64,000 nt of DNA from positions 1,364,001-1,428,000 of the forward strand of contig CAWGHD010000002.1 of assembly GCA_963822295.1 (NCBI GenBank). Direction: 5' to 3'. Source of the stretch: VRUE01 sp963822295 (GTDB lineage Bacteria > Actinomycetota > Thermoleophilia > Solirubrobacterales > 70-9). Of this stretch, positions 27,191 through 35,797 are shown piece after piece. Numbering within the stretch: the first letter of the stretch is position 1; each line of letters begins with the position of its first letter. The notes under the pieces were generated by a model. That model was given only the letters and a program-made list of their open reading frames with translations. It made no database searches and was not told the origin of the DNA. The position numbers were made by a program, and so were the translations under genes.

Positions 27191-28630
27191 CTAGCCGGGG
27201 AGGAACTCTGGAACGTCGATGCCGAGGGTGTCCGAGCGGGCCGGCGGACGGCCACGCCCCGTGTCCTTGGTGCGCGTGATCGTCGGCTCGGCGCGGCGCG
27301 GCGGCGCCGGGCGGCCGTCGAAGCGGGTGGCGACGACCGTCACCCAGACCTGGTCGGAGAGCGCCTCGTCGACGTTTGCGCCGAAGATGATGTTGGCGTC
27401 CGGATGGGCGGCTTCGCCGACCAGCTTGGCCGCCTCGCTGACCTCGACCAGGGAGAGGTCGGAACCGCCCGTGATCGAGAGCAGGATCGCGCGCGCGCCC
27501 TCCATCGAGGTCTCGAGCAGGGGCGAGGAGATCGCTTTTTCGGCGGCGAGCATCGCCCGTCCCTCGCCGGTCCCCATGCCGATCCCGAGCAGCGCCCGGC
27601 CGGCGTCGGACATGATCGTCCGCACGTCGGCGAAGTCGAGGTTGATCACGGCGGGGAGGGTGACCAGGTCGGAGATCCCCTGCACGCCCTGGCGCAGGAC
27701 GTCGTCGGCGACCTGGAAGGCCTCGACCATCGAGGTCTGCTGGTCGAGCACCTCGAGCAGGCGGTCGTTGGGGACGACGATCAGCGTGTCGACCTCGGCG
27801 GCGAGCGCGTCGATTCCCTTGTTCGCCTGGTTGCCGCGGCGGCTGCCCTCGAAGCTGAACGGCTTGGTGACGATGCCGACGGTCAGCGCGCCGACCTCGC
27901 GGGCGAGACGGGCGACGACCGGGGCGGCGCCGGATCCCGTGCCGCCGCCGGCGCCGACGGCGACGAAGACCATGTCGGAGCCCTTGAGCAGGCGCTTGAT
28001 CTTGTCCTGCTCCTCGAAGGCGGAACGATGGCCGACCTCGGGGTCGGCGCCTGCGCCGAGGCCGCGCGTCTGCTCGTCGCCGATGTGGACGGTGACGTCG
28101 GCGACGCAGACCTGGAGCGACTGAAGATCGGTGTTGACGGCCATGAACTCGACCCCGGGGATGCGGGCCTCGACCATGCGGTTGACCGCGTTGACGCCGG
28201 CGCCGCCGACGCCGACGACGCGGATCACCGGGGTGTGCGGCTCGCCGCTGCCCGGCGGCGCGTACTCGGGCTCCTCGCGCCCGTAGCGCGGCGTCTCGAC
28301 GATCGGCTCGAGCTCACGGCGCTGGGGGCGGGGCTCCTCGGAGAAGACGCGCTTGAGCCGCTCGGGAGCGGGCTCGGTGCTGCCCTCGTTGACCGCGGGG
28401 GGCTCGGGCTCGGGGACGGGAGCGGGCTCCTCGTCGCGGGCGGCCACCTCGGCGGGGTCCTCGCGACCGTAGCGGGGCTGATCCGGGGCGGGCGCGGGGC
28501 GATCCTCGCGCTCGGACCGCTGCCCGGGGACAGGGGCCTCGGGCGGATCCGCGGGCGGGTCGTCGGAGGTGGAGCGGAAGAGGTCGGCGAGGGGACCCTC
28601 GCGCATGCTCGCCCGCTTACGCCGACTCAT
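27191..28630 (-). CDS. ftsZ: FtsZ with a long disordered N-terminal extension
   Basis: Tubulin-like GTPase, 479 aa. Residues 1-133 are an acidic, proline-rich extension not present in typical FtsZ; it contains the motif RYGRE twice (residues 53-57 and 115-119). The core begins at IRVVGVGGAGVNAVNRM and has the GTP loop GAGGGTGSG at 226-234 and the T7 catalytic loop INLDFADVR near 329-337, so it should polymerise and hydrolyse GTP. The tail ends GIDVPEFLPG, the conserved C-terminal peptide in a form without the usual basic residues. Its start lies inside the last codons of parA (14-nt overlap). Whether a second, standard ftsZ exists elsewhere is unknown. Confidence 0.93.
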   Translation of the reverse strand: MSRRKRASMREGPLADLFRSTSDDPPADPPEAPVPGQRSEREDRPAPAPDQPRYGREDPAEVAARDEEPAPVPEPEPPAVNEGSTEPAPERLKRVFSEEPRPQRRELEPIVETPRYGREEPEYAPPGSGEPHTPVIRVVGVGGAGVNAVNRMVEARIPGVEFMAVNTDLQSLQVCVADVTVHIGDEQTRGLGAGADPEVGHRSAFEEQDKIKRLLKGSDMVFVAVGAGGGTGSGAAPVVARLAREVGALTVGIVTKPFSFEGSRRGNQANKGIDALAAEVDTLIVVPNDRLLEVLDQQTSMVEAFQVADDVLRQGVQGISDLVTLPAVINLDFADVRTIMSDAGRALLGIGMGTGEGRAMLAAEKAISSPLLETSMEGARAILLSITGGSDLSLVEVSEAAKLVGEAAHPDANIIFGANVDEALSDQVWVTVVATRFDGRPAPPRRAEPTITRTKDTGRGRPPARSDTLGIDVPEFLPG

Positions 28631-29732
28631 TCGCCAAGACCTCCTTCGCCAGGTCGCGGTAGTAGCTCGCGGCGCTGCTCTCGGAATCGTACTTGAGGAC
28701 GCAGGCGCCCTTCACCGGGGCCTCGGCGAACTTGATCGCCTTTTTGATCCGCGACTTGAAGACCAGGTCGCCGAAGTTCTCTTCGAGGATCTCGACCGCC
28801 TCCTTGGCGTGCACGGTGCGGGAGTCCAGCATCGTCGGCAGGATGCCCTCGATCTTGACGTCCGGGTTGAGGTTCTCCTGGATCATCTTCAGCGTGTTCT
28901 GGAGCTGGACCAGCCCGCGCATCGAGAGATACTCGCACTGGACGGGGACGATCACTTTGTTCGCGGCGGTCAGCGCGTTGATCGTCAGCAGGCCGAGGCT
29001 GGGCGGCGTGTCGATGCAGACGAAGTCGTAGTCGCCCGCGACCTCCTTGAGCGCCTTCTCGAGCGAGCGCTCGCGGCCGATCTTGGTGCTCATCGCGATC
29101 TCCGCCCCGGCCAGGTCGATCGAGGAGACGGCGATGTCGATCTCGCGCTGCTGGATGATCTCGCTGATCGGCATGTCGTTGACGAGCACGTCGTAGAGGC
29201 TCTTCTCGACCTTGTCCGGGTCGATCCCCTGGCTCATCGTCAGGTTGCCCTGCGGGTCGAGGTCGATGCAGAGGACCCGGTGGCCCGTCTCGGCGAAGGC
29301 GACGGCGAGGTTGAGGGTCGTCGTCGTCTTCGCGACACCGCCCTTCTGGTTGGCGAAGACGATCACGTCGGGGTGCTTGGTGGAAGTCTGCGCCTCGGCC
29401 TTCTCCTCCGGCTTCTCATGCCGGGAGGGGGCGATCAGGTCCTTGGCCATCATCCGCTCCGGCTCCTCGGCATCGGCCGGCTGCTCGGTCGATACCTGAA
29501 CAGGTGCAGACGCCTCTCCCGTGGGTGGCGTGGAGGAGGGGACGTCGCCCGCAGCTTGCGAGGACGACGTGCTCTCCTCCGCGACAGGACCCGCGGGCCG
29601 AGGCGGCTCCGTACCCTGCTCAGGGAGCGCCTGCTCCATCTGCTCCAGCTCCTCGACAATAGGGTGCGTGTCAGAGGGCGTCTCCTCGACGGCGACGGGC
29701 GCGGACTTGGTCTTGCGGCTGAGGAATCCCAT
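28617..29732 (-). CDS. ParA-family ATPase with disordered N-terminal region
   Basis: 371 aa from ATG 29732 (MGFLSRKTK). The first 115 residues are acidic and rich in Pro, Ser, Thr and Glu. The ATPase core then has the deviant Walker A FANQKGGVAKTTTTLNLA with signature lysine, the Walker A-prime region CIDLDPQGNLT and Walker B FVCIDTPPSLG, and ends with the ParA pattern QCEYLSMRGLVQL. This is a Soj/ParA type that partitions DNA or positions protein cargo on the nucleoid. No parB follows; instead ftsZ overlaps its 3' end, suggesting a role in division-site placement. The divergent Get3-like genes start at almost the same point. Confidence 0.92.
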   Translation of the reverse strand: MGFLSRKTKSAPVAVEETPSDTHPIVEELEQMEQALPEQGTEPPRPAGPVAEESTSSSQAAGDVPSSTPPTGEASAPVQVSTEQPADAEEPERMMAKDLIAPSRHEKPEEKAEAQTSTKHPDVIVFANQKGGVAKTTTTLNLAVAFAETGHRVLCIDLDPQGNLTMSQGIDPDKVEKSLYDVLVNDMPISEIIQQREIDIAVSSIDLAGAEIAMSTKIGRERSLEKALKEVAGDYDFVCIDTPPSLGLLTINALTAANKVIVPVQCEYLSMRGLVQLQNTLKMIQENLNPDVKIEGILPTMLDSRTVHAKEAVEILEENFGDLVFKSRIKKAIKFAEAPVKGACVLKYDSESSAASYYRDLAKEVLANESA

Positions 29733-30721
29733 TGCGCGGGTATTCGCATGACCTGTCCCATTTCCTGCCACACCACGAAATTGCTAGGAATCACCCGATC
29801 CAAGAGCTACTCGACAAGCGCCTGGTCTTCGTGACCGGCAAGGGCGGCGTCGGCAAGACCACGGTCGCCGTCGCGCTCGGCCTGCGCGCGGCGGCCGAAG
29901 GCAAGCGCACGATCGTCTGCGAGGTCTCCTCCCAGGAGACGACCTCGAAGATCTTCGACCACACCGAGGTCGGCTTCCACGAGGTCGAGATGGAGGAGAA
30001 CCTCTGGTCGATCTCGATCGACCCGGACGAGTCGATGCGCGAGTACGTGCTGCTCCAGCTCAAGGTTCGGGCGATGCGGGACATGCTCTTCCGCAGCCGC
30101 ATCTTCAACTACCTCGCCGCCGCCACGCCCGGCCTCAAGGAGCTGGTCACGATCGGCAAGATCTGGGAGCTGGCGCAGCTCGACCGCAAGGTCAAGTCAG
30201 GGCGCAAGTACGACCTCGTGATCGTCGACGCCCCGGCGACCGGGCACGGGATCGGCTTCCTGCAGACGCCGCGCACCTTCGCCGCGATCGCCCGGGTCGG
30301 CCCGATCCACTCGCAGGCGAAGCAGCTCGACCGCCTGATCACCGACCACAAGCACACCGGCACGGCGATCGTCTCCCTGCCGGAGGAGATGCCGGTCAAC
30401 GAGACGGCGGCGCTCGAGCACGACCTGCGCGACGAGGTCGGCGTCGCCGTCGACCGCGTCTACATGAACGGCCTCTACCCGGAGCGCTTCAGCAAGGACG
30501 AGGCCGCCCGGCTCGCCGAGCTGGTCCGCGCGGGCGAGGGCGGCGGCGTCCAGGCCGCGGCCCGGGCGGCGGTCTCCGAGCACGGCCGGGCTCGCTCCCA
30601 GCGCGCGCAGCTGGCGCGACTGCGCCGCCGCGTCGAGACGCCGGTCAAGACGCTGCCCTTCCTCTTCGAGCCCGAGCTCGGGGTCGACGCCGCCCGCCGG
30701 CTCGCCAAGAGGCTCGGCTGA
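29732..30721 (+). CDS. Get3/ArsA-like ATPase, first of a pair (Rv3679/BagA-like)
   Basis: P-loop ATPase of the ArsA/GET3 group, up to 329 aa. The core shows RLVFVTGKGGVGKTTVAVALG, DLVIVDAPATGHGI and TGTAIVSLPEEMPVNET. Start is uncertain: no ATG or GTG is in frame before the P-loop, and the only TTG (29732) overlaps the parA start codon on the other strand, so a rare start codon between 29760 and 29815 is possible. It overlaps the next ATPase gene by one base (TGATG). M. tuberculosis has a comparable adjacent pair, Rv3679-Rv3680, reported as bacterial Get3-like proteins. The cargo here is unknown. Confidence 0.85.
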   Translation: MRGYSHDLSHFLPHHEIARNHPIQELLDKRLVFVTGKGGVGKTTVAVALGLRAAAEGKRTIVCEVSSQETTSKIFDHTEVGFHEVEMEENLWSISIDPDESMREYVLLQLKVRAMRDMLFRSRIFNYLAAATPGLKELVTIGKIWELAQLDRKVKSGRKYDLVIVDAPATGHGIGFLQTPRTFAAIARVGPIHSQAKQLDRLITDHKHTGTAIVSLPEEMPVNETAALEHDLRDEVGVAVDRVYMNGLYPERFSKDEAARLAELVRAGEGGGVQAAARAAVSEHGRARSQRAQLARLRRRVETPVKTLPFLFEPELGVDAARRLAKRLG

Positions 30722-31875
30722 TGCCCGCCGTCGACGAGATCCTCGAGGGCAAGGACATCTGCATCTGCGCCGGCTCGGGCGGGGTCGGCAAGACGACGAC
30801 CTCGGCGGCGATCGCGACCGGGATGGCGGCGCGCGGCCTCAGGGTCTGCGTGCTGACGATCGACCCGGCCAAGCGGCTCGCCGACTCGCTCGGGCTGAAG
30901 GAGCTCGGCAACGAGGCGAAGCGGGTGGACCCGAAGCTGTTCGAGTCCCAGGGGGTCGAGATCGAGGGCGAGCTCTGGGCGATGATGCTCGACGCGAAGG
31001 CGACCTTCGACGAGCTCGTCGCCCGCCAGGCCCCCGACGAGGAGTCGCGCGACCGGGTCCTCGAAAACCGGATCTACCAGCAGATCTCCAGCGCGCTCGC
31101 CGGCTCCCAGGAGTACATGGCGATGGAGAAGCTCTTCGAGCTGCACAGCGAGGGCGGCTTCGACCTGCTCGTCCTCGACACGCCGCCGACCCGCAACGCG
31201 CTCGACTTCCTCGACGCCCCGAAACGCCTGACCCAGTTCATCGAGGGCAAATCGCTGCGTGTCTTCATGAAGCCGACCGGGCTGGCGGCGAAGGTCGCCG
31301 GCCGCGGCGCCACGGTGGCGCTGAGCGTGCTGAAGCGGATCGTCGGCTTCGACCTGCTCGCCGACCTCGCCGAGTTCTTCAACGCCTTCAGCGGCATGGT
31401 CGACGGGTTCCAGGCGCGCGCCAAGCGCGTCAACAGCCTGCTCGCCGACCCGCACACCTGCTTCCTCGTCGTCTGCGGGCCGCAGGGCGAGCCGATCGAC
31501 GAGGCCGTCTACTTCCACCGCAAGCTGGTCGAGGCGAAGCTGCCCTTCGGCGGGGTGATCGTCAACAAGGTCCACTACTCCGCGGAGCGACTGCGGGGCG
31601 ACGGCGAGGACCTGGAGGCCGAGCTGCGCACGAAGCTGGACGACGAGGACCTGGCCCGGCGCGTCGTCGACAACTTCGTCGACTACCAGGCGCTGGCGGA
31701 GCGCGACGCGGCCAACATCGAGCGCCTGGCGCGGGAGATGCGCAGCAAGGGCGTGATCCGGGTCCCCTACCTCGACGAGGACGTCCACGACCTCGCCGGG
31801 CTGGCGCAGATCAACCGCTACCTGTTCGCGAGCAGCGAGGAGCGCAGCGCCCTCGCGGCCGGAATCGAGGCCTAG
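30721..31875 (+). CDS. Get3/ArsA-like ATPase, second of a pair (Rv3680/BagB-like)
   Basis: 384 aa. Opens MPAVDEILEGKDICICAGSGGVGKTTTSAAIA in pieces typical of this group, then LTIDPAKRLADSLG (the switch-like A-loop), a central helical region FNAFSGMVDGFQARAKRVNSLL that could form a client-binding surface, and GVIVNKVHY. No CxxC zinc pair of eukaryotic Get3 is seen. The two ATPases overlap and likely form a heteromer. Their divergent placement to parA-ftsZ links the pair to cell-envelope or division functions only by position. The stop shares CTAG with the convergent 569-aa protein. Confidence 0.9.
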   Translation: MPAVDEILEGKDICICAGSGGVGKTTTSAAIATGMAARGLRVCVLTIDPAKRLADSLGLKELGNEAKRVDPKLFESQGVEIEGELWAMMLDAKATFDELVARQAPDEESRDRVLENRIYQQISSALAGSQEYMAMEKLFELHSEGGFDLLVLDTPPTRNALDFLDAPKRLTQFIEGKSLRVFMKPTGLAAKVAGRGATVALSVLKRIVGFDLLADLAEFFNAFSGMVDGFQARAKRVNSLLADPHTCFLVVCGPQGEPIDEAVYFHRKLVEAKLPFGGVIVNKVHYSAERLRGDGEDLEAELRTKLDDEDLARRVVDNFVDYQALAERDAANIERLAREMRSKGVIRVPYLDEDVHDLAGLAQINRYLFASSEERSALAAGIEA

Positions 31876-33581
31876 CCCGCCGTCCGGCGGTTGTAGTGGT
31901 CGTAGTTGAGCTCGCGGACTTCCCAGTCCGCGTCCTCGGGGACCTGGAAGAGATGGCGGACGCGCGGACTGTCGAGCCGCTCGCGGTGTCCGACCCCGTC
32001 GCCCTCGGCGGCAGTCCACTCCATCGTGCCCCTCTCGACCGAGACCTCGTCGAGCCAGTTGGTGGCGGTGATCCTGATCTCGTCCTCGCCCGGGACCGGC
32101 TCCATGATCCGGGTGTCCTGGTCGTCGGCGCGGGCGCCGGGATCGAACTCCGGCACGTCCATCTCGAACTCGGGAACCTCGATCTCGGAGTCGCGCTCGA
32201 GGGCACGGATCCGAATCTCCGGCTCGTCCTCACGCGGGCGAATCCGGCTCTCATGGTCTTCGTGTGGTCGGGCCACGGCTATCTCCACCTCTCCGGTGTC
32301 GGGTGTCTCCCAGTCGGAAGTCGTGCCCACGATCGCGCCGTCGCCGGCGCCGAGGCCGGCGGCGATCAGGGTCTCGTCGGCGGCGGTGCCGAGGTCGGCG
32401 CTGAGCTCGCCGAGGGCGGCCTCGCGCAGTATGCGCCGCGCGCCCTCCTCGATCCAGACCGCCAGCTCGAGGCCGCCTTTCACAGGGGTGCCGTTCATCA
32501 GTGCCCGCTCCAGCTCGAGCGCTCGCTCGACCCTGCCGCGCGCCTCGATCCGGTCGAGGCTCTCGTCGCAGGACATCAGGGCCGAGGCGCGCATCGGCAA
32601 CGAGGCGCCGACCGGGCCGTGGCCGTCGAGAACGGCTCGCAGAGCCAAAAGATGGTCGCTGAGGCCCTCGAGGGCGTTCTCGCGCGCGCAGCCCATCTCG
32701 AAGCGCGCGACCGCCCAGGAGAGGGCGCCGTCGGGGTCGGGAAGCGCCTCGAGCACGGCGGCCAGCTCGGCCAGCCGGGCGCCCTCCTCCTCACTCAGCC
32801 TGTAGCCGCCGGGGCGGGCGGCGGGCGCGCCGGTCGGGATCCGGCGCCAGCTGCCCTCGCCGGTGGGTGCGAAGGCGTAGGGGCCGAGGCCGATGCCGCC
32901 GGACTTGAAGAGCCTCATCACGCTGATCAGCTCGCCGAGCTGGTGGATCGCGGTCTCGGCGCTCTCGGGGCCCTCGCCCTGCTCGGCGACGGCGAGGAAC
33001 TGAGGCTCCCAGGCGGCGCGTCCCATGCCCTCGCTTCGCATCGCGTCGATCGGGGCCTCGACCGCGTCGGCGCGGATGACCCGCACCCCGTGCGGGAGCT
33101 GAAGGCTGGCCTGGGCCATGCGCAGGCCGACGAGCGGCGCGATCACGACCTCGGCGTCGTCGGCGTCGCGCGCTTCGGCGTCGAGCACCGCCAGCGCCCT
33201 GTCGAGGCGCTCGCGGTCGAGCGAGAACTCGGTGCACCCGTCCCAGAGCGAGGAGATGAAGACGATGAGCAGCTTGGAAGCGCGCTCCCTGGGGTCGGCG
33301 GGGACCTGCTCGCCGCGCGCCTCCAGGTAGGAGGCGGCGACGCCGGCGGCGTCGACCGCATCGCGCGCCGGGACGAAGGAGGGAAGCGAGCGCAGCTCAT
33401 CCTCGCGCTCCCGGACGAAGCGCGAGGTCAGGGGCACGTAGCGATAGAAGGCGGAGTCCTCGCCGTCCTCCTCGGCGACGTCGAAGGGGATCTGCTCGCC
33501 GCCGGCGACGAGGGCGCTGTAACGGACGGCCGCGTCGGCCGCCAGCCGCTTCATCGCCTCGGTCAGGAGAAAGTCGCGCAC
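31872..33581 (-). CDS. Unknown 569-aa protein with two FtsZ-tail-like VPEF motifs
   Basis: I do not recognise a family. From GTG 33581 (GGGGGA upstream) the first 430 residues look globular and helical, with SKLLIVFISSLWDGCTEF, GELISVMRLFKSGGIGLGPYAF and LSWAVARFEMGCARENALEGLSDHLLALRAVL. The rest is acidic and low complexity and contains VPEF at 469-472 and again at 476-479 (context MDVPEFDPG), very like the end of the nearby FtsZ (IDVPEFLPG). The final 60 residues include WEVRELNYDHYNRRT. A reading frame stays open upstream to 33980 but that part has shadow-like composition. It converges on the Get3-like pair. Confidence 0.7.
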   Translation of the reverse strand: MRDFLLTEAMKRLAADAAVRYSALVAGGEQIPFDVAEEDGEDSAFYRYVPLTSRFVREREDELRSLPSFVPARDAVDAAGVAASYLEARGEQVPADPRERASKLLIVFISSLWDGCTEFSLDRERLDRALAVLDAEARDADDAEVVIAPLVGLRMAQASLQLPHGVRVIRADAVEAPIDAMRSEGMGRAAWEPQFLAVAEQGEGPESAETAIHQLGELISVMRLFKSGGIGLGPYAFAPTGEGSWRRIPTGAPAARPGGYRLSEEEGARLAELAAVLEALPDPDGALSWAVARFEMGCARENALEGLSDHLLALRAVLDGHGPVGASLPMRASALMSCDESLDRIEARGRVERALELERALMNGTPVKGGLELAVWIEEGARRILREAALGELSADLGTAADETLIAAGLGAGDGAIVGTTSDWETPDTGEVEIAVARPHEDHESRIRPREDEPEIRIRALERDSEIEVPEFEMDVPEFDPGARADDQDTRIMEPVPGEDEIRITATNWLDEVSVERGTMEWTAAEGDGVGHRERLDSPRVRHLFQVPEDADWEVRELNYDHYNRRTAG

Positions 33582-33658
33582 GTCCCCCGCTTCAGCTCGC
33601 CCACGGGCGCTCCTGCGCCTGCACGAGGCCTTGCAGGAACGGGGTCTGAAGGTTTGTT

Positions 33659-34003
33659 CTAGACCGCGGCCGGGACGCGCTCGGCGTCGTCGGCGAGCCA
33701 GCGCCGGCCGTAGCGGCGCATGTCCTCGATCAGCGGCACCAGCGCCTCGCCCTTCTCGGTCAGCGCGTACTCGACCCGCGGCGGGACCTCGGGGAAGGTG
33801 TGCCGCTCGACGACCCCCTCGGCTTCCAGCGCCCGCAGGCGCAGCGAGAGCGTGCGTGGGCTGATGCCCTCGAGCGAGCGCTCGAGCTCGCAGAAGCGGC
33901 TGGAGCCCTCGGCGAGGTCGCGGATCACGAGGAGGGTCCACTTGCCGCAGACGACGTCGGCGGTGCGACAGACGGGACATCGGGAGTTGCTGAGAGCGCT
34001 CAT
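33659..34003 (-). CDS. HxlR-family transcriptional regulator
   Basis: 114 aa, full-length single wHTH domain. The N-terminus CPVCRTADVVCGKWTLLVIRDL carries the conserved HxlR cysteine plus two more, so redox or metal sensing is possible. The recognition helix lies in SPRTLSLRLRALE and the wing in FPEVPPRVEYALTEKG. Upstream, a promoter-like TTCAGT-N17-TACACT reads toward it with two inverted repeats over and near these boxes (34036-34073), which suggests autoregulation. The gene stands alone between the unknown 569-aa gene and the pilus operon, both on the same strand. Confidence 0.9.
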   Translation of the reverse strand: MSALSNSRCPVCRTADVVCGKWTLLVIRDLAEGSSRFCELERSLEGISPRTLSLRLRALEAEGVVERHTFPEVPPRVEYALTEKGEALVPLIEDMRRYGRRWLADDAERVPAAV

Positions 34004-34035
34004 ATTCCTGTGCGAGGTCGTCGATCGACTCGCTT

Positions 34036-34073
34036 CAAGAAGTGTAGCGCTGCCGCTTCACTAACTGAAGTTA
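34036..34073. promoter_or_regulatory. Operator-like inverted repeats upstream of HxlR gene
   Basis: TAACTGAAGTTA (34062-34073) is a 5+2+5 inverted repeat and overlaps CTTCA-N5-TGAAG (34056-34070). CTTCAAGAAG near 34033-34042 is another. They sit around a minus-strand TTCAGT-N17-TACACT promoter-like pair. Likely HxlR binding sites. Confidence 0.5.
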
Positions 34074-34088
34074 TGCGCTGGGATGCGG

Positions 34089-35069
34089 TTAGCGAGGGCC
34101 CGGCTGGACGACCTCGACATCGGTGACGGTGATCTTGTAGCGGTCGCCGTCGGTGCCGTGGACGAAGGTCTGCGGGAAGCCCGGCGCGAGTTCGATCAGC
34201 TGGCAGACATCCGTGCCCGCCGCGCACTTGCCTTCGCCGAAGACCCCGGTCACGTCCGTGGAGACGAGGAAGAGCGGCTTGCGGGTCTTGGGGCTGAGCC
34301 CGAGGTAATTCACGACTTCGGTCTTCTTCCCCGGCAGCGGCGTCGTCGGCAGGACCCGCTCGCGCTGTTCCGGCTCGCTCTTCCGCTTGTCGCCGTCCGC
34401 CGCGCTGCCGCTGCTGTGGACGATCTTCACATCGACGGCGAAGGTGAAGAGCGTGCCCTCCTGGTCATCCTCGCTCGGGCCCTCGCCACCGCCGGCGGCA
34501 CCGCCGCCGCCGCCTCCGCCGCCGCCTTCAGGCGCAGGGCCGGCAGGGCTCGGCCCGCCTCCGGAGTCGACGATGGTCGGGCTGGTGGAGGTCGCCCCCC
34601 CTTCGTCGCCGCCGCTGGTCGTGGTGCTGGAGCCCTGCGCCTCGGGGAGCTCGGCGCCATCGAGCATCGGTCCGGTGTAGCGCTGCTCGAAGGGGTCGGT
34701 CGGCTGCCGCGCCCGCAGCCGGCGGCGGTAGTCGCGCAGGCCGGGGGTCGCCTCGACCACGCTCAACGTCGAGGTGCTCGGCGAGGCGCCTTTGATCGCT
34801 TCGATCGCGCTTTCTTCGGCGATCGCGGGGCTCGACTCGCCGGAGCCTTCGGAGAACATGAAGGGCACGGCGACGATGGCGACGACCAGGACGGCGACGA
34901 ACGGCAGCAGCCGGCGGTCGCGCAGGTCCTTGTAGAGGTCGTTGACGAAAGGCGGCAGCTGCACCGAGGACCCGCCGACCTTCAATTTTTTCAGAGAGGA
35001 CCCGCCGCCGAGCTTCGGTTTCTTCAGGGAGCTCTTCAGGGAGCCCAGGTCGGGCATCTCGAGCTTCAT
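34089..35069 (-). CDS. Type IV pilus assembly protein, PilP-like position
   Basis: 326 aa. A basic cytoplasmic tail (SLKSSLKKPKLGGGSSLKKLK), one transmembrane segment LLPFVAVLVVAIVAVPFMF near residue 55, and a Gly/Ser/Thr-rich periplasmic linker with a nine-glycine run. The C-terminal domain has LPGKKTEVVNYLGLSPKTRKPLFLVSTDVTGVFGEGKC, a small beta domain. It is last in the pilM-pilN-pilO series and overlaps pilO as ATGA, the position of PilP in classical systems, but it is bitopic rather than a lipoprotein. It probably completes the inner-membrane alignment complex. Confidence 0.75.
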   Translation of the reverse strand: MKLEMPDLGSLKSSLKKPKLGGGSSLKKLKVGGSSVQLPPFVNDLYKDLRDRRLLPFVAVLVVAIVAVPFMFSEGSGESSPAIAEESAIEAIKGASPSTSTLSVVEATPGLRDYRRRLRARQPTDPFEQRYTGPMLDGAELPEAQGSSTTTSGGDEGGATSTSPTIVDSGGGPSPAGPAPEGGGGGGGGGAAGGGEGPSEDDQEGTLFTFAVDVKIVHSSGSAADGDKRKSEPEQRERVLPTTPLPGKKTEVVNYLGLSPKTRKPLFLVSTDVTGVFGEGKCAAGTDVCQLIELAPGFPQTFVHGTDGDRYKITVTDVEVVQPGPR

Positions 35070-35797
35070 GGCGTCCCTTCAACGGTCGAGGTCGGTTCGG
35101 CCGGCGGCGCCGCCTCCAGTTCGGGGGCGACGGGCTGTCCGGGCGGGACCAGGTACGTGCCCACGGAGAAGTTCGCCTCCAGCATCGGCAGGCCCTCCTC
35201 GGCGGGCACGAGCGTGAAGCTGCTGATCGTGATCAGGCGGCCGTCGGCGGCGACCCCGGCGGCCCGGGTCTTGACCAGGGAGTCGAGCCCTTCGACGAAG
35301 TCGGCGACCTCGAACCAGGTCCCCTTGAAGTCCAGCGCGTAGGACATCATCCCGAGCCCGGCCGGCCCGACCTGCGCTCCGAGCGGCATCAGCGAGGCGG
35401 CGGCCTCCGTCGGCGAGACCGCCACGGTGGGCGCCGGAGCCGACTCTTCGTCGCCGCCCTCGGCGCTGAGTTCGATTTTGTTGAAGTCGACGCCGGCCCG
35501 CCGCGAGACGCGCTCGAGCTGGACCAGGAGCGAGGCGGTGTCGTCGTCGCCCGGAACCGCCTTGCCGAGCAGGACGAGCTCCTGGTAGTCGGCCGGGAAC
35601 TCCCGGCGGGCGGCCTCGGCTTCGGCGACTTCCGCGCGGTGGCCGGCGAGGCTCGTCTCGACCCGTTCCACCTCTTTGCCGAGTTTCGCCGCTTCCTCCC
35701 GCTTCGGGCTGAGCAGCAGGACCCAGAACAGTATCCCGAGCAGGACGAGGGCGATCATCGCGATCGCAGTGAGGTTCTCGGAGGCTTTGCCTTTCAT
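35066..35797 (-). CDS. pilO: Type IV pilus alignment protein PilO
   Basis: 243 aa bitopic protein. One N-terminal transmembrane segment (AIAMIALVLLGILFWVLLLSP) is followed by a coiled coil rich in Glu and Arg (EEAAKLGKEVERVETSLAGHRAEV) and a ferredoxin-like C-terminal domain with SYALDFKGTWFEVADFVEGLDSL, a typical PilO segment. The tail is Pro/Ala rich. Its ATG overlaps the pilN stop by one base (TGATG). Together with PilM and PilN it links the cytoplasmic ATPases to the envelope part of the pilus machine. Confidence 0.88.
   Translation of the reverse strand: MKGKASENLTAIAMIALVLLGILFWVLLLSPKREEAAKLGKEVERVETSLAGHRAEVAEAEAARREFPADYQELVLLGKAVPGDDDTASLLVQLERVSRRAGVDFNKIELSAEGGDEESAPAPTVAVSPTEAAASLMPLGAQVGPAGLGMMSYALDFKGTWFEVADFVEGLDSLVKTRAAGVAADGRLITISSFTLVPAEEGLPMLEANFSVGTYLVPPGQPVAPELEAAPPAEPTSTVEGTP

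Noticed and set aside
33582..33980. Upstream extension of the 569-aa protein
   Set aside because: The extra 133 codons are Arg-rich, antisense-like and overlap the HxlR gene; the GTG at 33581 gives a normal-looking start.
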